DNA from: UMGS1766 sp963660915 | Lineage (GTDB): Bacteria > Bacillota > Clostridia > Oscillospirales > Oscillospiraceae | Assembly: GCA_963660915.1 (NCBI GenBank) | Contig: CAVLAO010000001.1 | Location: forward strand, 1 to 64,000 | DNA: 64,000 bases | Reading direction: 5' to 3' | Shown: positions 26,327 to 33,813 of the stretch, piece by piece | How the letters are laid out: each line of letters starts with the position of its first letter | Position numbering within the stretch: position 1 is the stretch's first letter | The notes under the pieces: generated by a model | The model's database searches: none | The model's input: only the letters and a program-made list of their open reading frames with translations | Told to the model about the DNA's origin: nothing | Program-made: the position numbers and the translations under genes

Positions 26327-27370
26327 ATGTCTCTGTTAATTGACATTGAAAAAGAACTTGGCTCCTTCACCCTGAAGGTTGCTCTGGAGGCCGGTAATGA
26401 AGCCCTTGCCCTTCTTGGAGACTCCGGATGCGGAAAAAGCATGACCCTGCGCTGTATTGCCGGTGTGGTTAAGCCGGACAAAGGACGCATTGTGATCAAC
26501 GATCGGGTGGTATTCGACTCAGAGCAAAAAATTGATCTTCCGCCCCAGCAGCGCCGCGTCGGTTATCTGTTTCAGAACTATGCGCTCTTCCCCAACATGA
26601 CGGTAGAAGAAAACATCATGACCGGTCTGGAACGGGAGAAAAAGCTTACCAAAGCAGAACGGCGCAAAAAAGCGCAGGAACATATGTCCATGCTTCAATT
26701 GGACGGATTGGGCGGTCGTTATCCCCGTCAGCTATCCGGCGGACAACAGCAGCGCGTTGCTTTGGCTCGCATTTTGGCGTCTCAGCCGGATCTTCTTCTT
26801 CTGGATGAACCCTTCTCCGCTCTGGACGCAACCCTGCGTTGGGAGATGGAACAGGTGGTACGCCGCACAATGCAAACCTTTGACGGCACAACGGTTCTGG
26901 TGACTCACGATCGAGACGAGGTCTATCGGCTCAGTGATCAGGTCGCAGTTTATAAATCCGGTCATATTGACCGCTTTGAAGAAAAATGGGCGCTTTTCGC
27001 AGATCCAAAAACTGCAACCGCCGCCCGCCTGACCGGCTGCAAGAATATTTCTCCTGCGCACCGAGAGGGGAACGAAATTGTTGCCGATGATTGGCATCTG
27101 CGCCTCAAGAACGAGGACGGGGAAGAATGGCCTTATATTGGCATTCGCGCTCATTGCTTTGAGCTTTGCACTCCAAATGCAGAAAACAGCTTTCCCTACG
27201 AAGTTGTGGAAAAGATTGAGGATACATTCTCCTTTATTTTCCGCATCCGTCGTCAGAATGATCCTGACGCAAAGACGCTGCGCTGGGAGGCAGATAAGGA
27301 AATCGGCCGCAATTTGCCTAACACCGGTTATGTGCGCGTCCCACAGGAAGAAATCCTGTTTCTTAAATAA
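26327..27370 (+). CDS. modC: Molybdate ABC transporter ATP-binding protein
   Basis: 347-residue ABC ATPase with Walker A GDSGCGKSM near residue 31, signature LSGGQQQRVALARIL, Walker B LLLLDEPFSALD and switch His in VLVTHDRDEV. The C-terminal third (after about 230) is an accessory domain similar in place to the ModC TOBE domain but only weakly matching it. Start at 26327, 4 bases after the modB stop; an ATG within modB at 26282 is not used. Last gene of the operon. Confidence 0.93.
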   Translation: MSLLIDIEKELGSFTLKVALEAGNEALALLGDSGCGKSMTLRCIAGVVKPDKGRIVINDRVVFDSEQKIDLPPQQRRVGYLFQNYALFPNMTVEENIMTGLEREKKLTKAERRKKAQEHMSMLQLDGLGGRYPRQLSGGQQQRVALARILASQPDLLLLDEPFSALDATLRWEMEQVVRRTMQTFDGTTVLVTHDRDEVYRLSDQVAVYKSGHIDRFEEKWALFADPKTATAARLTGCKNISPAHREGNEIVADDWHLRLKNEDGEEWPYIGIRAHCFELCTPNAENSFPYEVVEKIEDTFSFIFRIRRQNDPDAKTLRWEADKEIGRNLPNTGYVRVPQEEILFLK

Positions 27371-27371
27371 G

Positions 27372-27411
27372 AATTAAGTGCCATCAAGCGTTGACTTGAT
27401 GGCACTTAATT
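27372..27411 (+). terminator. Long hairpin after modC
   Basis: Seventeen-base perfect stem (27372-27388 with 27395-27411) with a 6-base loop. T run is poor, so termination is likely but may be leaky. Its left arm repeats 15 bases of the hairpin at 43221-43252. Confidence 0.7.
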
Positions 27412-27455
27412 TGCAAAAAGATAAATGTGCATAGCTTGTGGAGAAAATCACAGAA

Positions 27456-27503
27456 AAAACAATCAACGCCTTCTTATCCGGATGAGAAGGCGTTGATTGT
27501 TTT
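27456..27503. terminator. Bidirectional terminator between modC and proA
   Basis: Stem of about 19 bases, continuing through a G-U pair to a tight loop (27456-27476 with 27482-27503), with T runs on both strands. Ends proA transcription and insulates the convergent operons. Confidence 0.88.
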
Positions 27504-28759
27504 TATCGAATTTGTCCGTTGCCGTGAATCACATACTTATATGTGCACAGTTCTTCCAGACCCATAGGCCCGCGCGCATGGAGTTTTTGCGTGGAGATGC
27601 CCATTTCGCATCCCAGGCCAAACTCTCCTCCGTCGGTAAAACGGGTGGAGGCATTGACATACACTGCAGCGGAATCCACCATTGTGACGAATTGCTCTGC
27701 AGCCGCAGAATCCTGCGTTAAAATCGCCTCACTGTGACCGGTGGAGTGAGCTGCAATATGCGTGCTGGCTTCCTCTACGCTGTCCACAATGCGAACAGCC
27801 AGAATGTAGTCCAAAAATTCGGTATCGAAATCCTGCGCCGTAGCCGGAACGCCCGGAATCAGCAGAGCGGAATCCTGATCCAGACGTAGCTCCACCGGAG
27901 TCTTTCCGGCGGCAATTCGTTCTGCCGTCAAGCGCTTCTGGAGCATAGGAAGAAACTTCGACGCAACCGACCGATGCACCAGGCATACCTCTTCCGCATT
28001 GCAGACAGACGGACGGCTGGCCTTTGCATTTTCAATAATATTGACGGCCATATCCAGATCGGCCGAAGCATCTACGTAGACATGGCAAATCCCGGTACCT
28101 GTCTGAATGCAGGGAACCGTTGCGTTTTCTACGCAGGCTCGGATCAATCCGGCTCCGCCTCGAGGAATCAGCAGGTCAACATAGCCCACTGCCTCCATAA
28201 GTTCTGTTGCGCTCTTCCTTGTTGTGTCCTCCACCAGATTGACAAGTGTATCCGGCAGATTAACGGAGTGCAAGCCGGCTTTTAATGCAGTCACGATCGC
28301 CTGGGCGGAACGAAACGCTTCTTTTCCGCCGCGAAGAACGCAAACATTTCCGCTCTTCAATGCAAGGGCAGCGGCATCCGACGTGACGTTGGGCCGGCTT
28401 TCGTAAATAATGGCAATAACGCCCATAGGAACCGCCCGTTTTTCAATCACCAACCCGTTCGGACGTTCGACCCTGCGCAGTACCTTCCCTACCGGATCCG
28501 GCAGCTTTGCCACCTGACGAATCCCGTCGGCCATCGCAGAAATGCGGGATTTGTCTAATGCAAGCCGATCCAGCATCACCTCTGAAACCGTTCCTCTTGC
28601 CGCAGTAAGATCCTCCTGATTTGCGGCAAGAATCCTGTCGCTTTGCTCCAACAATGCATTCGCCATGGCAAGGAGCGCATCATTCTTCTGCTTTGTGGTC
28701 AAAAGTGACATTTGTCCGGTGGCGGACTTTGCCTGCTTCAGTAATTCCTGTGTTGTCAT
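27503..28759 (-). CDS. proA: Glutamate-5-semialdehyde dehydrogenase
   Basis: ProA (gamma-glutamyl phosphate reductase), 418 residues, NADPH-dependent second step of proline synthesis. Contains VPMGVIAIIYESRPNVT near residue 110, the catalytic Cys in SRPSVCNAEEVCLVH near residue 245, and TDGGEFGLGCEMGISTQKLHARGPMGLEELCTYKY at the end, all typical. Overlaps proB by 4 bases, so it is coupled to the kinase whose labile product it uses. Last gene of proCBA. Confidence 0.97.
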   Translation of the reverse strand: MTTQELLKQAKSATGQMSLLTTKQKNDALLAMANALLEQSDRILAANQEDLTAARGTVSEVMLDRLALDKSRISAMADGIRQVAKLPDPVGKVLRRVERPNGLVIEKRAVPMGVIAIIYESRPNVTSDAAALALKSGNVCVLRGGKEAFRSAQAIVTALKAGLHSVNLPDTLVNLVEDTTRKSATELMEAVGYVDLLIPRGGAGLIRACVENATVPCIQTGTGICHVYVDASADLDMAVNIIENAKASRPSVCNAEEVCLVHRSVASKFLPMLQKRLTAERIAAGKTPVELRLDQDSALLIPGVPATAQDFDTEFLDYILAVRIVDSVEEASTHIAAHSTGHSEAILTQDSAAAEQFVTMVDSAAVYVNASTRFTDGGEFGLGCEMGISTQKLHARGPMGLEELCTYKYVIHGNGQIR

Positions 28760-29529
28760 GCGTGTTTCCTCCCCACAAAACGAGTACCAACGGACTGACC
28801 CTCAACCAAATCGTACAACTTTTCCGGCGCGGCACCGTTCATCAGCACCATGGAAACGCCGCAATTTGTAGCAATTTCTGCTGCACGCAGCTTTGTAACC
28901 ATACCGCCGGTTGCCAGTTCAGAACCTTTTTCGCCTGCCAACGCCCAAACCTCCGGCGTGATCTCCTCCACCAGAGGAACCAACTGGGCATTCGGATCGC
29001 TGTGGGGGTCCGCGGTGTAAAGTCCATCAATATCACTCAGAAGAACCAGCAAATCTGCCTGCACCCCTACAGCAACGATGGCCCCTAAGGTATCGTTATC
29101 GCCCACCGCAATTTCCTGGGTGGCAACTGTGTCGTTTTCATTGATAATCGGAAGCGCGCCCAACTCTAAAAGACGGTAGAGGGTATTTTCAAAATTGATG
29201 CGGCGGTCATCGTGCTCCAGATCATCGCCGGTGAGCAAAATCTGCGCAACCACATGATTGTACTCCGTAAACAGCTTGTCATAGGTATACATCAGCTCGC
29301 ACTGACCGACTGCAGCGGCAGCCTGTTTGGTGGGAACGTCGCTGGGACGATGGGTAAGAGAGAGCTTCCCGACCCCCATACCAATTGCACCGGAGGACAC
29401 AAGAATGATTTCGTGCCCCGCATTTTTCAGGTCACTGAGCACTTTGCAAAGGCGTTCCATCTGACGGATGTTCAGTCGTCCGGTAGAGTGAGCCAGGGTA
29501 GATGTGCCGACTTTGACTACAATTCGCAT
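28756..29529 (-). CDS. proB: Glutamate 5-kinase, short form
   Basis: Amino-acid kinase family, 257 residues. GTSTLAHSTGRLN and LVSSGAIGMGVGKL bind phosphate and glutamate; INENDTV and SDIDGLYTADPHSDPNA follow; GGMVTKLRAAEIA ends the domain. The C-terminal PUA domain found in the 367-residue E. coli protein is missing. First step of proline synthesis, cytosolic. ProA overlaps it and proC lies 10 bases upstream. Confidence 0.95.
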   Translation of the reverse strand: MRIVVKVGTSTLAHSTGRLNIRQMERLCKVLSDLKNAGHEIILVSSGAIGMGVGKLSLTHRPSDVPTKQAAAAVGQCELMYTYDKLFTEYNHVVAQILLTGDDLEHDDRRINFENTLYRLLELGALPIINENDTVATQEIAVGDNDTLGAIVAVGVQADLLVLLSDIDGLYTADPHSDPNAQLVPLVEEITPEVWALAGEKGSELATGGMVTKLRAAEIATNCGVSMVLMNGAAPEKLYDLVEGQSVGTRFVGRKHA

Positions 29530-29539
29530 GCCTGCTGCC

Positions 29540-30340
29540 TCACTTTCCCAATGCCACGGTCTTTTCGTAGGCGGCGATCACAGCCTCCATTACTGCACTT
29601 CGAAATCCGTTTTTCTCCAGAGCGCGAACACCTTGAATGGTAGAACCGGCCGGAGAACAGACCGCATCCTTCAGTGCACCGGGATGGGCATTGCCTTCCA
29701 AAACCAGTTGGGCGGCACCTAACAATGTCTGCGCCGCATAACGCTGTGCCTTATCTCGAGGCAGTCCGCAGGCAACGGCACCATCTGCAAGTGCCTCAAT
29801 GAAGGGATAGACGAAGGCAGGACCGCACCCGGACACCGCACTTCCGGCATCCATGAGGTGCTCCGGCAGTTCGTCGAATTGACCGGAGGATTTCATTACG
29901 GAAAAGAAGCACGCTTTTTCCTCCTCAGTCACTCCATCGGAGCAGGTGAGAATCATGCCTGCTCCGATGGAGGCCGGTGTGTTCGGCATAATCCGAAGGA
30001 CAGGATAATCCGCTCCTACCATACGGCGGATAGCGGAGATTTTCAATCCGGCGGCCATAGTGACCAGAAGGAATCGATCTGTTCGTTTTGCCAGCACAGG
30101 GGCAATCTCCGACAGCAATTCCTCCATCATCTGGGGTTTCACCCCCAGAAAAATCAGATCACATGCTTCGGCCACAGTGCAATTATCCGCTGTCCCGCAA
30201 CCCAATTCAGCCGCAAGAGCTGCCGCCTTGGAGGCCGTACGATTACTGAGCAGAATTTCTTTCGTCTGCTGCGAGGCGGCTCGCGCCAGAGCACCACCCA
30301 TATTGCCACAGCCTAAAAAACCAATTTTTCGAAAATCCAT
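29540..30340 (-). CDS. proC: Pyrroline-5-carboxylate reductase
   Basis: ProC, 266 residues, final NAD(P)H-dependent step of proline synthesis. N-terminal Rossmann motif GFLGCGNMGGALA; ILLSNRTASKA after it; and MPNTPASIGAGM with AVSGCGPAFVYPFIEALADGAV in the C-terminal dimer domain. GGAGGACC precedes the ATG at 30340. It leads proC-proB-proA under the promoter at 30382-30410, so the whole pathway is expressed together. Confidence 0.96.
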   Translation of the reverse strand: MDFRKIGFLGCGNMGGALARAASQQTKEILLSNRTASKAAALAAELGCGTADNCTVAEACDLIFLGVKPQMMEELLSEIAPVLAKRTDRFLLVTMAAGLKISAIRRMVGADYPVLRIMPNTPASIGAGMILTCSDGVTEEEKACFFSVMKSSGQFDELPEHLMDAGSAVSGCGPAFVYPFIEALADGAVACGLPRDKAQRYAAQTLLGAAQLVLEGNAHPGALKDAVCSPAGSTIQGVRALEKNGFRSAVMEAVIAAYEKTVALGK

Positions 30341-30381
30341 AATGTGGTCCTCCCGCTTAAGCCAGCGCTTTAATTTGTTAA

Positions 30382-30410
30382 ATCATAATCGTGCCACAAA
30401 CATAAGTCAA
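30382..30410 (-). promoter_or_regulatory. Promoter of proCBA
   Basis: On the minus strand TTGACT (30405-30410), 17-base spacer, TATGAT (30382-30387), about 40 bases upstream of proC. Confidence 0.7.
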
Positions 30411-30429
30411 GGAATCCGTTCTAGTTTTG

Positions 30430-31086
30430 TCACTCATCGTCGTGGCGAAAGCTGGCCTCCACGGCATTGACCTGCAGTTGATCATCTTCTGCCATTTGCC
30501 GCACCTGATTTTTCACCTTCCGAACCTGAAGAGAAAGTAAGATCACCGAGGCTAAATCCCACAAACCGCTGACGGTAAGCGAAGCGCCCAGGAAAATCAT
30601 CAATGTTTCTGCTGCAGCAAAGGGGGACACAAACGCAATTATTCCGAAGATCACCATCAACATTGCGCCGATCAGCTCAATCCACCAACAGCGCACCAGC
30701 ATGCGGTGCATTTCCAAGGCATATTGCAGTTTCATCACACCGGCAGCCAGCAGCACAATCGCAAGGGCAATCGTGAGGAAAGCGGCTAAAACATCCGGCC
30801 GCACCAAAAAGCAAATGCCAAAGCCCAACAAAACAGCCCCCTGCACCAGACCAAAGGAACCCAGCACAAGCTGCTCAATGCCATAGAAATAGGAAATCAC
30901 GCGCACTGCGCCCCATATACTCAGAGCAACGCCGATACAGCGGCAGATAATGGCGGTGGATTGACCGGGGAAAATCATCATCAAAACGCCTAAGGCAATC
31001 AGGGCAAGATTGATCAGAACCAATTCGCGGCGGATAGACTGGACTTTTTCCGTCACCTTGTTTTCAACTTCTCTTTTTGTTTTCAT
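30430..31086 (-). CDS. DUF308/HdeD-like membrane protein
   Basis: 218 residues with six predicted membrane helices arranged as three hairpins (from about residue 22 to 175), the DUF308/HdeD arrangement. Short charged ends face the cytosol: MKTKREVENKV at the start and HDDE at the end. In E. coli HdeD aids acid resistance; in Clostridia the role is unknown. AAGGAG lies 10 bases before the ATG. Monocistronic, with its own promoter at 31110-31137, and no terminator is seen before the proC promoter. Confidence 0.8.
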   Translation of the reverse strand: MKTKREVENKVTEKVQSIRRELVLINLALIALGVLMMIFPGQSTAIICRCIGVALSIWGAVRVISYFYGIEQLVLGSFGLVQGAVLLGFGICFLVRPDVLAAFLTIALAIVLLAAGVMKLQYALEMHRMLVRCWWIELIGAMLMVIFGIIAFVSPFAAAETLMIFLGASLTVSGLWDLASVILLSLQVRKVKNQVRQMAEDDQLQVNAVEASFRHDDE

Positions 31087-31109
31087 TTTAAATCCACTCC
31101 TTTGTCCCT

Positions 31110-31137
31110 ATCATACCATGCCAGAGGAAGCAATCAA
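31110..31137 (-). promoter_or_regulatory. Promoter of DUF308 gene
   Basis: Minus strand TTGATT (31132-31137) and extended -10 TGGTATGAT (core 31110-31115), 16-base spacer. Confidence 0.6.
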
Positions 31138-31183
31138 CAGCAATCCTGTAAATTTTTCATTACGATAGAATAATTGCCGATAG

Positions 31184-31772
31184 TATGAGAACGGACACGC
31201 ATCGCACATCCACTCAAATTGCGACTGCACCTACGCAGTCCGGTTTGATTCCCGAACCACCGTTGCCGGTTATAATCCTGATTGTTATCTGGAGCAGTAC
31301 CGAGCGGCAAACGGCGATCTGAATGCCATGCGGAGAGAACAATATGCGGACAACAGGAAGAAAATAACCGCGCAGGAAAGGGCTGCGTATAAAGCCAGAC
31401 TTGAAGCAGGAAAAGAATCTGCTATAATAAAATTTGACAATGATCGGTACGTGATTGCCGAGCCTAAAATCTCGCAATTTTTGCTAAAACGAGTTGCAAA
31501 ACATTCAAGTGAGTTTTTTGATGTCGGCTATTCCGAACAAGATGGTATTCGTTTAAATACGGACATCTATCAACAATTCGATGAATCGAAAAAAGGTTGA
31601 TGTTCGGATAGACGATGATGGAACAGAACGATTTAGTATTTTTGTCCAACTTGGGATCACAGATAAAAAGACATTCCGCACGGTTTGGCAACATGATCCT
31701 GACAGTCCAAAACCGCGATTTATTACTGCACATAGAGAAGGTGAGCATAGTGAATTCTGTTTGACCACGTAA
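31184..31772 (+). pseudogene. Truncated, frameshifted phage minor head protein C-terminus
   Basis: Reading from 31184 (just after a TAG) gives HIHSNCDCTYAVRFDSRTT, the Cys-bearing C-terminal motif of SPP1 gp7/Mu gpF-type head morphogenesis proteins, then GYNPDCYLEQYRAANGDLNAMRREQY. The N-terminal few hundred residues are missing. The frame continues to a stop at 31600, but continuity resumes in the +1 frame from the AAAAAAGG run near 31592 (KVDVRIDDDGTERFSIF ... FRTVWQHDPDSPKPRFITA) to 31772, resembling a phage-associated DUF6883-like domain. So 5' deletion plus a one-base insertion have disabled it. A sequencing error at the homopolymer could mimic the frameshift but not the truncation. Confidence 0.7.
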
Positions 31773-31933
31773 AAATCAAATCCACCGGCGCGACGGGAAT
31801 TGTTGTCGATATTGTTAATAATCGCGTGACTGTGGAAGATGATAATGAGCGCAAATCAGGGAATCCCAACGGCTACCCAAGCTGTTGGCCGTTATATACA
31901 TGCTCTATAGACGATGTAGAAATCATCAAATAA
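31754..31933 (+). CDS. Small phage-type protein, non-ATG start
   Basis: Short frame of about 58 residues: FDHVKIKSTGATGIVVDIVNN followed by RVTVEDDNERKSG and ending in a DDVEIIK tail. It looks like the small acidic proteins that follow minor capsid genes in Firmicute prophages, which I recognise only loosely. No ATG/GTG/TTG is in frame; AGAAGGTGAG (31735-31744) lies 9 bases before an ATT and 12 before a CTG. The unusual start may mean the original ATG has been lost. Followed by a terminator at 31959. Probably a decaying gene. Confidence 0.4.
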   Translation: MLFDHVKIKSTGATGIVVDIVNNRVTVEDDNERKSGNPNGYPSCWPLYTCSIDDVEIIK

Positions 31934-31958
31934 GAATTTTGTAATCTGATATGCAGAA

Positions 31959-31985
31959 AGCAGAGCCATTTGGTTCTGCTTTTTT
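31959..31985 (+). terminator. Intrinsic terminator in prophage remnant
   Basis: Nine-base stem AGCAGAGCC/GGTTCTGCT (one G-U pair), ATTT loop, then a run of T. Confidence 0.75.
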
Positions 31986-32034
31986 CATATAAAAATACGT
32001 GACCGCAACGGTAAGAGCGGGGAAAGGACATACA

Positions 32035-32442
32035 ATGGAAACTGTGAATCAGGAAAACACTGTTGAAACCACTCAGCAGGAAGAGCGTGCCTTCACTCAG
32101 GCGGAAATGAATGCGATCATTCATGAGCGTGTAGCGAGGGAGCGGGGCAAATACGCCGATTATGACGACATCAAAGCAAAAGCGGCTCAGTACGATAAAG
32201 CGCAGGAAGCAAGCAAAAGCGACCTCCAGAAAGCTGTGGAGCGAGCAAACGCTTTGCAGACACAGCTTGATGCGCTGACGAAGGCGAACGAGGTTGCCGG
32301 TATTCGTACTAAGGATATTCTGCACAGGCGGTATGTGCTACAGCAGGATTGCACAACCATTGCCGATTGGGTAGGCTATTCCGAGCGCACCATCAGGCAG
32401 AAGATTGACGATGCAATGCCGATTCTGGCAGAGCTGATTTAG
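32035..32442 (+). CDS. Chimeric phage protein: scaffold N-terminus fused to HTH C-terminus
   Basis: 135 residues. Residues 1-88 match phage capsid scaffolding proteins in style: FTQAEMNAIIHERVARERGK, YADYDDIKAKAAQYDKAQE, then LQKAVERANALQTQLDALTKANEV, a coiled-coil. From about residue 90 the sequence switches to KDILHRRYVLQQDCTTIADWVGYSERTIRQKIDDAMPILAEL, like the sigma-70 region 4-type HTH at the end of ArpU/DUF1492 phage late regulators. A deletion joining two phage genes near 32300-32310 explains it. AAAGGA precedes the ATG at 32035. The frame is open and may be expressed. Function unlikely to be either parent's. Confidence 0.6.
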   Translation: METVNQENTVETTQQEERAFTQAEMNAIIHERVARERGKYADYDDIKAKAAQYDKAQEASKSDLQKAVERANALQTQLDALTKANEVAGIRTKDILHRRYVLQQDCTTIADWVGYSERTIRQKIDDAMPILAELI

Positions 32443-32445
32443 CAT

Positions 32446-32478
32446 TAAGGCGGTAGGCTTCGGCTTACCGCCTTTTTC
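32446..32478 (+). terminator. Terminator after chimeric phage gene
   Basis: Twelve-base stem around a TTCG tetraloop (AAGGCGGTAGGC ... GCTTACCGCCTT) and a T run. Confidence 0.85.
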
Positions 32479-32575
32479 TTTTGCCCTTTTCGGGAAAACT
32501 GTGGCAAAACGATGGCAAAGACATCAACTACATAGGACACCATAGGACAAAATCATGATTTCATGAAAAAATAAA

Positions 32576-32615
32576 CATCCACACTTTGAGCTGATTGTTA
32601 CCAAAAGTGCGGATG
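32576..32615 (-). terminator. Terminator of XRE module
   Basis: Arms 32576-32587 and 32604-32615 pair. On the minus strand the hairpin is followed by TTTATTTTTT. It lies just downstream of the XRE gene stop. Confidence 0.7.
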
Positions 32616-32622
32616 CCTATTA

Positions 32623-32835
32623 TCAATACTGATGAGGAATAACGGTAATAACACATCCGAGAGCGGATGCTACCTTTACCAAAGTATCAAGTTGTGGGGT
32701 GGTCTTTTTGCTCTCCAGTCGAGCTATAACGGATTGTGTCAGACTGGTTGCCTGAGCAAGTTCTTTTTGCGTCATGCCTTTGATATGTCTTTGCTCGATG
32801 AGCGTGTCAATAATGGCAGAACAGCTTTCAGACAT
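32623..32835 (-). CDS. XRE-family HTH regulator
   Basis: 70-residue protein that is nearly all helix-turn-helix: GMTQKELAQATSLTQSVIARLESKKTTPQLDTLVKVASALG, then a short strand VITVIPHQY as in HigA-type and other antitoxin-like regulators. ATG at 32835 follows GGAGG with 8-base spacing; a longer reading from 32934 lies inside the DUF2442 gene and is rejected. Overlaps DUF2442 by 8 bases. It is the likely repressor acting on the dyad at 33504-33525. Last of the three-gene module. Confidence 0.85.
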   Translation of the reverse strand: MSESCSAIIDTLIEQRHIKGMTQKELAQATSLTQSVIARLESKKTTPQLDTLVKVASALGCVITVIPHQY

Positions 32836-33193
32836 TGATAACACCTCCAATGGGAACGCTGTCAATGTAGCAACTGTCTGGGCACAAATCAACCTTGTTG
32901 TTCCATACCTTATTGCTGTCAACATTGGGGTCAACGTCCCATGCTATGCAGTTGGTATCGTCCACATAGACACGGCAGAAGTTTTCTGGCTTGATAAACG
33001 GCTCAAATACTGTCCCTTTTTTGAGAAGAGGACGCATATCATAAATGCGTTTTTCGCCATTATCAAAACTGATTGTCAGAGTAAAATCTTTGTTTGGAAC
33101 AACTCCCGTAATTCTCTTTTTCCCGCTTGCGAAGTATTCTGCCATCTTTTGGTCGAAGCCTTTAGAAAGATAATATTCTATTGTATTTGCCAT
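32828..33193 (-). CDS. DUF2442 domain protein
   Basis: 121 residues. The central FTLTISFDNGEKRIYDMRPLLKKGTVFEPF and RVYVDDTNCIAWDVDPNVD are DUF2442 hallmarks; an extra N-terminal stretch (MANTIEYYLSKGFDQKMAEYFASGKKR) precedes it. The biochemical role is unknown. It lies between a DUF4160 gene and an XRE gene, a neighbourhood that looks like a toxin-antitoxin or small regulatory module. GGAGGTGAGAAT precedes the ATG. Translation likely depends on the hairpin at 33211-33232. Confidence 0.85.
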   Translation of the reverse strand: MANTIEYYLSKGFDQKMAEYFASGKKRITGVVPNKDFTLTISFDNGEKRIYDMRPLLKKGTVFEPFIKPENFCRVYVDDTNCIAWDVDPNVDSNKVWNNKVDLCPDSCYIDSVPIGGVINV

Positions 33194-33210
33194 ATTCTCA
33201 CCTCCGAGAT

Positions 33211-33232
33211 GAGCCGCTTATTTCAGCGGCTC
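33211..33232 (-). other. Stem-loop spanning DUF4160 stop
   Basis: GAGCCGCT (33211-33218) and AGCGGCTC (33225-33232) form a perfect 8-base stem with a 6-base loop that contains the DUF4160 stop codon, 10 bases before the DUF2442 ribosome site. Ribosomes ending DUF4160 would unfold it. Confidence 0.6.
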
Positions 33233-33478
33233 AATCGCAAATAACTCTTGCTGTGCTCTTGCCAGTTCCCAGTTTTCTCGTAACTCCTCTTGATGAAAAG
33301 CCGCCCAACCTAAAAGCATTTTTAGTTGTTTTGATGGCATTTCACCTTCAATGACTTCTAGTTCTTCAATTGATACGATAGTTTCAGAACCTGCATAGAA
33401 TGCGTGAAAATGCGGTGGCATATGGTCTCTCCAGTAGATACAAACTTTGATACCACGGAACATTGAAATCGTCGGCAT
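33218..33478 (-). CDS. DUF4160 domain protein
   Basis: 86 residues: MPTISMFRGIKVCIYWRDHMPPHFHAFY is the DUF4160 signature, with conserved His residues of a possible metal or catalytic site, then a helical C-terminal half (MPSKQLKMLLGWAAFHQEELRENWELA). Function unknown. First gene of a minus-strand trio with DUF2442 and XRE, preceded by AAGGAGG and an operator-rich promoter. A toxin-like role has been considered for such pairs, but no catalytic evidence is visible here. Confidence 0.88.
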   Translation of the reverse strand: MPTISMFRGIKVCIYWRDHMPPHFHAFYAGSETIVSIEELEVIEGEMPSKQLKMLLGWAAFHQEELRENWELARAQQELFAIEPLK

Positions 33479-33503
33479 TTGCTCATTCCTCCTTGTTGTA
33501 TAT

Positions 33504-33550
33504 AATATAGCATATTCGCTATATTACGTCAATGGCAAGTATGCTATATT
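33504..33550 (-). promoter_or_regulatory. Promoter with repeated operator half-sites
   Basis: Minus strand TTGACG (33527-33532), 17-base spacer, TATATT (33504-33509). A perfect dyad AATATAGC/GCTATATT (33504-33511 and 33518-33525) overlaps the -10 and spacer, and a third GCTATATT lies at 33543-33550, 25 bases from the second. Suits autorepression by the XRE protein. Confidence 0.75.
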
Positions 33551-33813
33551 ATTAAAATGAAAACACGGAGCAATCGAACGAACATCCCCTCTGATTACAC
33601 AGCTTGATAATTTACTGCAAGAAGTGGATAATGATGAAGCCGAAGACGTAGGGAAATACAGAACCGTTAGCATATGAAAAGTATGGTCAATTATGGACAA
33701 GCTGACAGACTTATTGAAGGTTGATAAAACCTCGATATAATGCGCAAAATTGATGCTATTTTGAATGATGTTGCACTCCTGTTACTAACAAAAATGTGCT
33801 GATGCACAAAAGA
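33551..33813. other. AT-rich stretch without an intact gene
   Basis: No reading frame over 60 codons with a start site is convincing. Short open fragments such as ITQLDNLLQEVDNDEAEDVGK suggest decayed coding DNA of unknown origin. Base composition is clearly more AT-rich than the flanks, consistent with imported DNA. Confidence 0.5.

Noticed and set aside
31570..31600. Programmed -1 frameshift at the A6 run
   Set aside because: Continuity requires a +1 move and the heptamer is not a standard slippery site; decay or error is simpler.
32470..32575. Direct repeat CATAGGACA-CCATAGGACA as a prophage attachment site
   Set aside because: The repeat is short and no second copy was found at the other end of the accessory stretch.
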